58,907 nt of DNA from Gnetum montanum (Eukaryota > Streptophyta > Gnetopsida > Gnetales > Gnetaceae), in the NCBI GenBank assembly GCA_015680685.1, contig MNCI01030009.1:381187-440093 (forward strand), written 5' to 3'. The translations under genes and the position numbers were made by a program. This document shows, piece by piece, positions 36,837 through 48,214 of this stretch (positions within the stretch are counted from its first letter, which is position 1; each line of letters opens with the position of its first letter). Under the pieces are notes generated by a model. It had not been told where the DNA came from. It was given only the letters and a program-made list of their open reading frames with translations, and did not search any database.

Positions 36837-38657
36837 TTTAGGTTTTGATGACTTTTAAATTTCCACCTTGAAGTGCTCACAATGTACTAGTAGTTAGGTA
36901 TATTAAATATGACAATAAGTATAAAAATCCTCCATTGCATTTTATTTTTCACATTGCAAACAAATTTTGAAAATCATAGAAAGAGAGCATAGAGAAATAG
37001 AAATATTTCTAGTCAACAACTTGTGTTTTACCTTATATCTCACTTTCATCTTTAGCTTATAAGTAACATTTTCTAATTCATAACAAAAATCTCATAGTTT
37101 TTTGTCAAAATCGTAAATAGTAGAATGGTTTGTTACTTTTTTGCTGGTTGAATTAGTTTATGTTTTAGATTTTAATCAGTTTAAAGGAAGAAGAACTATG
37201 TACAATGAATTGAAACAAATGTGCATAACATTTTCTACACGCCAAATTTTTAATTTTATAAAAAAAACCATAGTTTCTCTATATTTTTAAACCAACTATT
37301 TGTTTAAATGGCTTGTTACTAGAGGTTGTAGATATGCACAGGGTTCATTAAAGAGGAAGTGCAACTAGTGCATCTTGTTGGAAATATCATCAGAATGTAT
37401 AGAGAGTGAAATACCGATACCTTTATCATTGCTATTATTGCAACTACATATCCACTATGATAATCCTCATAGTGAACCATGTAGTTCTAAGGTAGTTTTG
37501 TAGAAGATCAAACTGCATTCAGCAATGGCTTCTTATTATGATGTGATGATTAAAAAAACTAAGAATTTTTAGCTTGGTGTTAAATAAAAAGGAGTACATT
37601 ATATATGTGGCCCCCAAGGTTAATGTTTAGTATCATTATTATGATCTAAGCTTAGCCATAGAGTTAGTTAAGGAAGGATATGATGCAAAACTATAGAGGT
37701 CTAGATTGATACCTTTCATAAAGGTTATGATGCTAAGGAATGATGTGGTGGTAGATAATTTTATGAGGATGTATAATAATGGTTGGTTTATATATCAATT
37801 TAAAAAGATAGTTTTTTAGACTTAAGAAAATGGTTCTTGTGATTTTGTTTTTAGATGAGGAAGATAAATTATATCTTAAAAGAGGCAATTTTTTCTAGAC
37901 ATTAGTTGGTGGAGTATTTTATCAATGAGAATGAGAAGGAAAGAACCTACACCACTTCTGCTACAAGAATTTTAATCTTGCATTCTAAAATGTCATACTC
38001 TTGGTTGGTAGATATCATCATCAATCTTGTTATTGCTTAGGATAGAAAAAAAAAGTAATTTCATGACATCTGTTGAGTTTTCTTTGTGCCATAGTAAAAG
38101 GAAGTTGCCATTTTTGAAGATAAAGATGAAGATATAGGTATTATCATACTAGATGATGTCTACTCACTTCTCTTATGGGTAACTTCTTCCTACTTGTATT
38201 AAGGTATTTAATAATTCTAGTATTATGGATCTCACCATAGCGATGAATGGTAATGATAAGTAGGTGGTTTTACAATTGTTTCTTTTAGACTTCTCCAAGC
38301 TTAAGTAGACAAACATGGAGATTTGAAAAATAAAGTAGCCTACTTATGTGTAGTCTAAGACATAGGGTAAGATAATGTCAGAATACTTGTCATCATCCAT
38401 AGTGCACATGATATTATAACATTGTAGCTTTGTAAATAAGGTTGTACACCTAGAGTCAACCATTGAATTCTTTAAAGCATTATGAGAGAAGATTCCCATC
38501 AAGGAGAAATTATATAATAAGACTATTAAGAAGCATTTGAAAGTATAAATGCAGGTGACTTTCCAATAGTAAACATAAGAATGGTAAATAAAGAATGGGG
38601 ATCTTATCTAGCTCTCTCAGATAAATGCCATTATGTTTTGGCATAGAATAAGATTGA
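36837..38657. other. Internal region of the copia candidate, unreadable
   Basis: Begins right after the primer site and runs to the Tat/Athila LTR at 38658. No gag or pol motif can be read in any frame. Confidence 0.45.
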
Positions 38658-39136
38658 TGAGTTATGATATCGCATGCGTGATATCACATCCTCGATATCG
38701 AAACCTTCCACATGATATCACATATGTGATATTGTAGCTTGCCTCATTACCTAGGCAGGTGCGCTTGGTTTGCATAGTTAGTGTTAGTCCCTTACCTAAA
38801 CTCTTACCTTTTTTCCTTTCCAGAGATAGAATTATTTCTGAGCACTCCATAGTAGGAGTCATAAAGTGAATGGATCTTTCTTTGAGCATTGTGTACCTGA
38901 GCACACCTTGTGCATGACAATAAAGATGAATTTTGTGATAAACTTTGCAGCATTCAAAATAGATTAATTAATNCCATACAATCATGCCATACAAGTAAGC
39001 TTAGGAAGATAATGATTGATTAACCCATCCTTGTTCCACAAAGGTGCATAAGCACTTAGTCCTTGGAGTTCAACTGGATCATGCATGGATGCTTGTATTC
39101 GTATGGTTGAACGTAGTGATACCTTGCTACTCATCA
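38658..39136 (+). repeat. Tat/Athila 5' LTR, incomplete at a single N
   Basis: Starts TGAGTTATGATATCGC, carries the GATATC cluster (38664-38736), then reads into the middle block up to the N at 38973. After the N it resumes in the last third (ccatacaatcatgccata), which it shares with 47928 onwards. The block present at 47660-47925 is missing at the N. The end 'ctactcatca' abuts the primer site. Confidence 0.88.
38664..38736. promoter_or_regulatory. GATATC palindrome cluster, 5' LTR
   Basis: Five GATAT motifs in about 70 bp, several within longer palindromes such as tcgatatcga and tgatatca. The arrangement is kept in the 3' LTR (47455-47522) and at 493-570. Suggests a U3 control array; inference only. 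Confidence 0.4.
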
Positions 39137-39137
39137 T

Positions 39138-39155
39138 TGGCACTATTGCCAGGGA
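39138..39155 (+). other. Primer-binding site, tRNA-Asp type
   Basis: tggcactattgccaggga, four changes from TGGCGCCGTTGCCGGGGA typical of Tat/Athila elements. Confidence 0.85.
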
Positions 39156-39284
39156 ATTCGTTGTTTGTGCACCAATTAGAACTTAGAAAATATTTCTCAT
39201 CATTGGAATGAACCCTTAGGGTTGTTTACAAGAAAATATATATATATAATACTATATAATACATTGCACACTAAATAGAAAATC

Positions 39285-41210
39285 ATGTCTCCTTCTTTGT
39301 ACGAAAGTACTTCACCACCTAGGTCTGATACAAGTAATAATCAGAGGCGTAGTACACATGATAATCTGCCAGTCCCTCAATAATTTCATGTGGTATATGT
39401 TCATCTAGATGAATATGTGCTAAAATTTACCTTTATCCTCCACCAAGATGAATAACTATGTTGGTGAGATTTAGAAGGTAACATAGTGTTACCTCCTGAT
39501 CACTCCGTCCCAAGCATGCTTCTTTGTGATCTCACACAAATTGGTATGTAGAACTTACAAGTAGAGTACATTGTGCATGATCATGACTCGAGAGAGTATC
39601 GACCCATGAAGTCACAACGTCAAAGGGATTTACAAAAAGAGGGATGTCATGAATCCATGAAGGAAAAGTTGTTGTAGGATGTCCCACATGTCCTAAGAGA
39701 AAATGAGTGTGGTGAACCTACCTTAGGTAGTCACCCATATAATGATGTTCCTCCTATTGACTTTGGTTAAGGGGTTGTGTATCAAAATCTTTACTTAACT
39801 ATCCATAACCCAGATTCTGGTACCAATAGACATAAAGGGTCTAAAAAAGAAACACGAACACATGACAAAGATGGACATTTTGATCTTAACCGTAATCAAG
39901 GCCACGACCACCAAAGAGAAGGAAGTAGGCGCTGACATGGTAATGGCCCCCCTTCTTCTTCACCTTCATCATCTCCTTCACCCTCTCCTTTAAGATCTGG
40001 ACGTAGTCACAAAGAAAAAGACCATGAGGATAAGGGTAAGTGAAACAGGATTCATAGACAAAATAGTCGAGAAAGGGGACAAGGGCACTCTAGAGAAACA
40101 CACTGTGAAATAACAGAGAGTAGGGAACAACATTGGCATCATAGACACCACAAATGAGATGATCATTATTAACCCGTACTCACTACTTGAAGTATGTTAG
40201 ACATAACTGAGGTTGTTAGGATCCCAACAAGGCACCAAAAGGATAATAGGATCGAGAGATTAGACATGAACAATATCCCATGATTTGAAGGGGGATACAA
40301 CGCTGATCCTCAAAATAATCTAGAAGCATTTCATGATGCATGTGCCTTACAAAACATAGAAAATGAATGGAAAAAATTAAAGTTATTTCCATGGATGCTA
40401 ATCAAAGAAGCAAAAGGCTGGTATCGGTCTTTAGAATCAGAATCCATTTGTAGGTGGAGTACCATGTTAGAATTGTTCAATGATAAGTACCAAATGTACT
40501 CCCAAGTGTTCAACCTGTAAAAGCAAATCCAAGGCTGGAAACAAGGAGAACATGAACCCTTGGATGCTGTCATGGGCCAATATTATGCATTGTTACATGA
40601 TTGTCCTGGCCATGGTTATTCGCAAAGGGATCAACTATGCCATCTCGTAGATGGGCTTAGGCATGAAATGCAAAGAACCCTTCAAACTTATGCCCAAGGA
40701 AGACTATCCAAGCTTAGGATCCATCAAGTACAAAGATTATTGGAGCAAGTTGCTAAAGTGGAAGGTGAGTTACAAAAAAGAGAGAGTGTGAAGGAATATA
40801 ACATAGATCCCTCCCTCCAAAAGAAGGGAGTAAGATTTTGTGAGGATGAAGAAGAGTCATCACTTGAAGAGATAGTGAATAGAAAAACTTTGTCCATTCA
40901 AATACTTGCATTGAAAGTATCAACAAAGGTGGACCAGATGTAGGACTCCCTAGATGATAAATTTTAAACCATTCTCAAAGTAGAAGAGGAGTCTAGAGAG
41001 CAGGGTAGTGAATGGGAAAAGAAAAAAAAAGAGAAGCAGAATATGCACGTAACAAGGGTAAGGACAAAGTTTCCATCATCGAAGAGGTTGTGGATTCAGA
41101 TACAGACAATAATAGTGGATGTGAGATATGCCAATATGACCATCCTAAGGGATGTTGCCTTGTAATCTCACATCTGCAAGATTTTGGGGTGTATGCACTC
41201 AACCCATGAT
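39285..41210 (+). pseudogene. Tat/Athila gag pseudogene
   Basis: Structural protein remnant. ATG at 39285 starts MSPSLYESTSPPRSD; the N-part is polar, followed near 39950 by a Ser/Pro-rich run and an RS/K-rich stretch. The capsid-like core is at about 40270-40770: NNLEAFHDACAL, then KLFPWMLIKEAKGWYRSLES, and an open 127-codon stretch at 40560-40943 with MGQYYALLHDCPGHGYS and QLCHLVDGL. This block order is that of Athila/Tat capsids. A CEICQYDHP stretch near 41120 may be the remnant of a metal-binding motif. Several in-frame stops. Confidence 0.82.
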
Positions 41211-41632
41211 TAAACAAAAGGCAAACACCTCAAAGGTTACCTTATCCTCAAGGTAACCCAAGGCAGTTTCACCAACCCTCAACATACTATCCAAATGGAA
41301 CTCCACCACAACCAATCGAGTAGTATTAATAGTGGAAATACCTACAATCATGGGGAATGCTACCACCATGGCAATAGTATCCTGATTGGCAACCTGACCC
41401 ATATGGATATTACGTGTAGTAGCCAGTCTCTCCACATGAATCTACTAGTCACATCACTTTTCAATTTCACTACCAGGCCTATGAGTACTACAGGACTCCT
41501 TCTCCTAGGGGTTATGTTCCATAGACATACTATCCTTTCCATATGGCTGCACCTCTTCCACCCATATCTCCATTACCACTTTTTCTAGCTATGCAGGGTG
41601 AACTCCCTGCCCAACCATAGCAATGTAACGCT

Positions 41633-44600
41633 ATGAGGGTTGTTAACTCTCAATCTCCTAATGGTTTTGACATCCACATAAAGAAAAGACCTTTCTTTAG
41701 AACCAACAGTCTAACTAAGCCCTTGCAACCACAAGCACCTAATCTTTTAGACACCTCATTACCAATCAAAACTTCAAAGCTCCCTTTAGGCCAAACACCG
41801 CACCCAATACATATGATCATGTTAACTCATGCTGGCACTGATTGGATTAAGGCCAACCATCTTCCTAGGAAATTTTTTAATCTTGGAAGTCCTCTTATAT
41901 GTTTACAAATCGCTAGGAATGAACCATGCAAGGCTCTTTTGGATTCAGGTTCTGGTGTCAACCTAATCTCTCAAGAAATGTACAAAGCCTAGAACCTACC
42001 TCCACTAAAAAAGAGTAACATTCATTAGAGTTGGCCAACCAATCCATCACTATCCCTAATGGGATAGTGGAGGACATTGTCATCACTATTTGTGGATGGT
42101 CATATCCAGCTGACTTACTAGTGATTCAAGTGAACAACAGTAAGGGGGACTTCACAATCATAATGGAAAGAGCATAGCTAAGCACAGTTGACGCATGCCT
42201 AGGAATCCATGATCTTTCCCTAGGAATATCAAAGGAAAATACATTTGGGAAGATCAAGAAGAAGAAAGTCCCATGCATCACATATAGTGACACAAGGTGT
42301 AATTGCATGCAGAAGTCATGGTTCATGCAATGTTTAACATTGCCAGCATGCAATCAGTGTGCACAAGTGACTAATATACAAAGATGCCTATATATAGTAG
42401 CCACACGACAAGAAAGCATCAAGTGACTGATAGCTGATCAAGAGAGCAGTTCAACTATATGCATGGAACCAACTGAGGGCTTAACTTGTGCTTACATCGA
42501 TAGCATAGACACATTAGAGCACGTCCATCGCTAACTTCCAAGTCCTAACATTGAAAATATCAACTGGGGGAAGTTGGAAATCCTTGATAAGTTTAAGCAA
42601 GAGCCCCTTGAGTTAAAACCATTGCCCACTGGTATGGAATACATGTTTCTCAAGAATGGAAAATTAGTAATTATTAACGCTAAGCTTGCTTTGCAATAAA
42701 AAGAGAGACTGCTGAAGGTAATAAACAAATGGTCAAAAGCCTTCACTTGGTCATATCCCAAATTAACCGAAATAGATCCTAGGATATGGTAGCAAAAAAT
42801 TTACACCGACCCCTCCATGAAGCCTTGACAACAATCGCAGAGGCGATTGAACCCAAAGCTTAAGCAAGCGGTTAAGGAAGAAATCGAACAGCTTCTAAAA
42901 GTTGTGTTCATATACCCCATTGCTGATAGTGAATGGGTTAGTCCCTTAGTTATTGTGCCTAAAAAGGGAGGTAAATGGAGAGTGTGCATAGAATTTAGGC
43001 TACTGAATATGGCAACATTCAAAAACCATTTTTCATTGCCATTCGTAGATGAAGTCTTAGACACCATTGTAGGGCATTGCTACTATAGTTTTCTAGATGG
43101 GTACAGTGGGTACAACCAAATACAAATAGCCTTAGAAGACCAATCCAAGACTACATTCACCAGTCCTTGGGGAACATTTGCATACAAACAGATGTCATTT
43201 GGCTTATGCAATGCCCCTACAACATTTCAATGATTAGTTCTAAGCATATTCCAGTAGCAGATAGAAAATGGTGTGGAAGTCTTCATGGACGACTTCTCCA
43301 CTTATGGAGCAAACTTTGATCAATCCTTGGACCGGTTAGAGCAAGTACTAAAGCGATGTGTAGAAACTAATTTAAGGCTCAACTAGAAAAAGAGCCATTT
43401 AATGGTCCAAGAATGCATTGTATTAGGGCATAAGATCTTACAAATAGGGATAGAGGTAGACCTAAAAGGATCAAAGTTATCCAAGGAATTACTTGGCAAC
43501 CTGACACTGTAAAAGATATTTGGTCATTTCTTGGACACACTGGCTACTACAGACACTTTATTGAGAACTTTTCTATGGTTGCAAAACCATTGGTTGAACT
43601 AACAAAAAAGGACGTACCTTTCGAATGGACCAAAGAATGCGAACTAGCCTTCCAAACTTTAAAATAGAAGCTCGTAGAAACACCCATTCTACAAGCTCTA
43701 GATTGGTCTAGACCATTCCACATAATGAATAATGTGTCCAACTATGCTTTAGGAGCCATAATTACATAGTTAGATGACCAAAAATGTCCTTATTACATCC
43801 ACTGTGCAAGTAGGAGTATTGCTAACAACTAAATTACACTACAATAGAGAAAGAATTAATGGCTGTAGTGTTTGCACTAAAAAAAATTTAGGCACTATGT
43901 CTTGGGCCATAAGGTATTAATGCACACGGATCATAGTGCAATAAGGTTCTTGATGATAAACCAGTGGTGAGCCCTCACATCATATGATGGCTCGTAATCT
44001 TACAAGAGTTCGATCTTACAATGATTGATTGAAAAGACACCAAGAACATAGTTGTTGATCATTTATCTCAATTGCGATGGGACAACAAAGAGGATGAGTA
44101 TCCAATTTTTGATCATTTCCCTGATGAACTCCTCTTTGCAGGTGTAGTAACTAACCAATCAACCACAAAAAAAAACTAGTATAGTTGTATTCTCACCTAT
44201 CTCCTTACACAACAAACATCACAAGAGTTAGACATTAAAAAGAAACAATAGTTCCTTCATTGAGCCAAGTATTTTATGGAGATCAATGGGAAACTTTATA
44301 AAGTATGCCCTGATGGCTTGGTTTGATGGTGCATTCCTAATATAAATCAACTGCAAGTTCTCCAAGATGCTCATGAGGGTTCTTGTGGGGGTCATTATGC
44401 CAAGATATGAACAACCCTTAAAATCCTACTTGCAGGATATTATTGGCCTACATTGTTTTAGGATGTACATCATTTTTTCCAATCTTGTGAGCACTGTCAA
44501 CGTGATGGGGGAATGACTACTAGAATGGAGGGTTTGCAACAATGAATTCAACCTGTAGAGCCCTTCAACATATGGGGAATTGATTTTATGGGGCCCATTA

Positions 44601-45480
44601 CACCAATGTCCAATGGGAAAGCAACTGCTGTTGACTGTTGATTTTATTGGGCCCATTACACCAATGTGCAATGAAATCATTGTTGCTGTTGACTACTTTA
44701 CAAAATGAGTAGAAGCAACTGCTGTTAAGGATTGTACATCATCTACAGTTGCACGATTTGTTCAATAAAAAATTGTAAATAGGTTTGGCATGCGTCATGC
44801 ACTTATTTTTGACAATGTCACACATTTTATAGGTGCAACTTTTTAGAAGCTAATGTAATGCTTAGGGGTTGAACACAAACTAGCTACACCATACCACCCT
44901 CAAGCAAATGGTCAAGCCAAGGTCACCAATAGGGAGATTACACAGATATTAACAAGAACTATTAGCAAGTATAGGTAAGATTGGAGCACCGAATTGAACG
45001 ATGCTCTTTGGGCATACTACTCCACATGGAAACTCCCTATAGGCTACTCTCCCTATGAGTTAGTGTACGGTAAATTACCAATGCTTCCTATTCAAGTTGA
45101 ACTCCGTACACTATCTATGGCTTGTGATCTCAACCTTGACCTTGATCTAGCATAAAAAGAATGGTTAATGATCCTTAACTTACTAGATGAGAACCTATTA
45201 GCCACCTTTTCATCTAACAAATTGCACAAGACCTTCAATAAATGATGTCATGACCTAAAAATTAGGAAAGTTAAATATCAACCAGGAGATAAGGTTCTAT
45301 ACTAGAATCCCACACACGTTCCACAACACACTAAATTTCAAATGATGTGGGAAGGACCTTATATCATTTATGCAACCTTTCCTTCAGGGGCCATGATGAT
45401 TTACAAACCTGAGAGCCTGGATAAGAAATTGTTGATCATCATCCAACAAACAAAACCTTTCCATGAGCTTAGAATAGCCA
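41633..45480 (+). pseudogene. Tat/Athila pol pseudogene (PR, RT, RNase H, IN)
   Basis: Protease near 41930-41990 keeps ALLDSGSGVNLIS. Reverse transcriptase: 128-codon open stretch at 42847-43233 (KQAVKEEIEQLL, SPLVIVPKKGGKWRVC, MSFGLCNAPTTFQ), then the active site FMDD at 43284-43295 and KKSHLMVQECIVLGHKI. RNase H is seen around 43625-43800 (WTKECELAFQTL). The integrase zinc module is intact (AHEGSCGGHY, then CEHCQR near 44490). The core has WGIDFMGPI and IFDNVTHF, but the catalytic Glu is Lys (QANGQAKVTNRE, near 44915). A 58-bp tandem duplication at 44581-44696 shifts the frame inside the core. Multiple stops elsewhere. Confidence 0.9.
44581..44696. repeat. 58-bp tandem duplication within integrase
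   Basis: Units 44581-44638 and 44639-44696 both begin tgattttat and contain 'gggcccattacaccaatg'. 58 is not a multiple of three, so the duplication breaks the reading frame. The units differ at several bases, so it is not recent. Confidence 0.9.
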
Positions 45481-45589
45481 GTACCAATACTACCTCTATT
45501 GGTGGACAACCCTACTTGTTATTTTGGATCTCCTCCTTCCAACTTAGTTGTGGGGGAGACGGCTACCAATGCTAACCATTCTAAGCCCT

Positions 45590-47434
45590 CATATATTTTT
45601 ATATTTTTTTTACACCTTTTTGTTTTGCATATTTTTCAAATTTACTTATTTTTGTTTTTGTTTTACACCATTGTTCATAATTTTCCTATTTCTTTATTTG
45701 ATTTACTTTCATTCGTCATACAATAAGTGCTCATGATGGTGGATTGTATCATAATAATGTTGATTGCTAATGTTTGGTTTTTACCTTTGATTCTTAATGT
45801 TGATATTAAGATATGGTTCTTCTGATAAAATAGGCAATGAGTCCACACTGTCCATTCCTCCGTTTAACTCTATGGTCTCCCTTGGTTTTGGAATTGTACT
45901 ATCCCTTTTTCTAAATAAAATTATTAATAAATTGGTGGCTTGGTATTCTTCAAACCGAGGAAGGACTCAATGGATGAAAATGGTGTGACTTCAAGAGGAT
46001 TCGATGCACATGTGCTAGCTATTCTCTTGGGTTCTTGGATGCTTTTCATGGGTTTTCCACCATTTTGCCATTGATTAGATATCAGGAAGTTGAGTGAATA
46101 AAAATAAGTCTTTGCATGATGTGGTTCTCATGCAAAAAAATAAAATAAAAGAGAAAGTGAGAATTCAAAGCACACCTCTTAGACACAATAATGAAATCTG
46201 GGCTACCAACACTAGTTATGGCACTAAAAAGACATGTTACCCATGCTTGAAGGTTCCCTCTAACTAAGGTCCTTTCTTGCTTCCTACTTCTCCATCTTGC
46301 TCTTCTTGGAATGGTGGTGACTCTTTGGGGAAGCATTCTTGTTACTTCAAGGGGATGGGTTGGCCAAGTGTATTGATTTGAGCTCACTAAATGTGGTTGG
46401 TTTGAGTCTAGATTTGGAATGAGTTCTACTTAGTCACCTTAACCATCAAATACACAAGGAACTTTACACAACCTTGCTCTTGGGATTCCATTCCATTTTC
46501 TACTCTCCATCTTTCTTCCCATCTTCCACCTCATTACTGGTTTTATGATTAGTCTATATTTTGGTTAACGCATTGTTATTCTTTGGTAAATTCTTGTTGG
46601 TCAGTTTTTAACCATTGTTTCCATATGTCATTCCTAAAGCCTATGGACTCTTTGGTTTGTGGGTTTTTCAGGGCATAAAGGGCATGAGCCTACTTTGGGA
46701 AGGACCCACTGACATTCCTTTATGATGAAATTGTTCTCCTTAAACATTTATTGCAATCAGTAATTTCTCATTTCATCCTCATCTATGACATCCATTTTAT
46801 TGGCATCATTGTTATTATTTTTCCCATTTTTCTTATTCCCTATACTTTTCCACCCTATTGCTATCAGAGGTTCGCTCTTAGTCGTGGGGGCCCTATCAAA
46901 ACCTTTTCCATTCTACTACTTGTATCACCCCTACACCTTGGGTAGTTATATGTGATAAACCTCTAACCCAGTTTCTACCATAACCATAACCCAGCCAATG
47001 CGCTTTATATCAAGGCAAGGTATCAACTGCATTATCATTCATGACTATGTTGTGTGTGTAGATGGTAATTACATGAACTATGAACTGGGATAGGAGGAAG
47101 CACTCGGGATGGACTGGAGCTAGAGTGTTTATGCTAGGAACAAGTTTGGTCATGTGGCTATGGATAAAATAATGGAATACGCAATCGCGATATCAGCAGC
47201 AACACATCTCATTTTCTTTACTCTCTCTTCAAGCTATCGGATGAGGGTCTAGATATCATCTATGTATAGTGTTCATCACAAAGGGTGGGAACACCAATGT
47301 TGTAATATGTTTGTCAATCTGTTCACCAGGAACTTTGAGTCTGTTATTCCCTATTGCTATCAGTTCTCATTTAGTCAATAATCCCATACCTTCCCAATAT
47401 TTTGTAAGGGACTCAAGGACAAGTTTTCATTCAG
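45590..47434 (+). other. 3' non-coding region of the Tat/Athila element
   Basis: After the integrase end comes 'gtgggggagacggctaccaatgc' split over a purine patch, then a T-rich stretch (45590-45720) typical of the post-pol region of this group. Open stretches of 60-100 codons on either strand show no envelope or other domain. An extra cgcgatatcag motif occurs at about 47193. Confidence 0.6.
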
Positions 47435-47443
47435 TTGTGGGGG
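47435..47443 (+). other. Polypurine tract
   Basis: ttgtggggg a few bases before the TG of the 3' LTR. Confidence 0.7.
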
Positions 47444-47448
47444 TATCA

Positions 47449-48086
47449 TGAGTCGCGATATCACATTTGTGATATCACATACACGATATCAAAGCCTTCC
47501 ACCTGATATCGCATACACAATATTGTGGCCTACCTCATTGCCTATAAATAAGAGGCGAGCACACTTGGTTTGCATAGTTAGTCTTAGTCCCTTATCCAAA
47601 CTCTTGCTTTTTTTCTTTTCCAGAGATAGAATTATTTCTGAGTGCTCGTAGTAGGAGTNGTAAGCACACTTAGTACAATCACTTCGAGCATGCGTGTAAT
47701 GCTTGGTAACCCAATAACGATTAGCATTTGGTAATCCCAGTAGTGTTGCACTAGTTTAGGATGTGTACGGCAAGTGGGAACGGATGTTGGTGTTAGGACT
47801 AGTTAAAGCCTAATTAAGTAGTTAAATCATAATTAGTTACTTAGTTATCTCTCTCCTCCCTTTGTAGCACTAGGACACAAAAACATAAAAACTATAAAAA
47901 TCATGTACCTCAAGTTTACTTAACCATACAATTGTGCCATACAAGTAAGCTTAGAAATACAATGATTGATTAACCCATCCTTGTTCCAAAAAGGTGCATA
48001 AGCACTTAGTCCTTGGAATTTGACCGGATTGTGCGTGGACACTCGTATTCGTATGGTTGAGCATAGGGATACCTCACTACTCATTA
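47449..48086 (+). repeat. Tat/Athila 3' LTR, incomplete at a single N
   Basis: 638 bp, starts TGAGTCGCGATATCAC and ends 'ctactcatta'. Contains the GATATC cluster (47455-47522), a TATA-like tataaataagagg near 47551, and the 'ttggtaaccc' block. The middle block present at 38858-38972 in the 5' LTR is missing at the N (47659). Confidence 0.88.
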
Positions 48087-48192
48087 AAGATGTTGAATAA
48101 AAATCTAAGGTTTGCCTATGAAAAAAATATGAGTAAATAAAAAAGCGATATTAGTATAAAATTGAGTAAGGAATGTTAACACCTCCATGTTA

Positions 48193-48214
48193 AGCTTGAG
48201 GGATGATGTTGAAG
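48193..48214 (+). other. Possible copia polypurine tract and LTR start
   Basis: agcttgagggatga followed by TGTTGAAG. The layout is that of a copia 3' LTR junction, and the first eight bases equal the start of the LTR at 36351. The following sequence does not align with that LTR, so pairing is unproved. Confidence 0.35.

Larger units (their letters stand above)
38658..48086 (+). mobile_element. Tat/Athila-type Ty3/gypsy retrotransposon, full structure, decayed
   Basis: 9.4-kb element: LTR 38658-39136, tRNA-Asp-type primer site, gag from 39285, protease near 41940, reverse transcriptase near 42850-43440, RNase H near 43600-44090, integrase 44350-45200, a 1.9-kb non-coding 3' region, polypurine tract, LTR 47449-48086. 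The primer site and the FMDDFS active site with its neighbours point to the Tat/Athila group. I could not find a convincing target duplication: ATTGA on the left and AAGAT on the right do not match. Confidence 0.92.

Noticed and set aside
41199-41588. Several 60-97-codon frames on both strands in the gag-protease linker
   Set aside because: Alternative frames of the Tat/Athila polyprotein; no independent domain.
45499-45736. Two overlapping hydrophobic frames after integrase as an envelope-like gene
   Set aside because: They are a T-rich stretch read as Phe/Leu; no signal peptide plus ectodomain layout and no start context.
46082-46387. 101-codon minus-strand frame in the 3' region as an antisense gene of the Tat/Athila element
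   Set aside because: Basic and open but unsupported by a second copy, splice sites or a known family; kept out of the feature list.
38653-48091. Target-site duplication for the Tat/Athila element
   Set aside because: ATTGA on the left and AAGAT on the right do not match, and shifting the LTR end by a few bases does not help.
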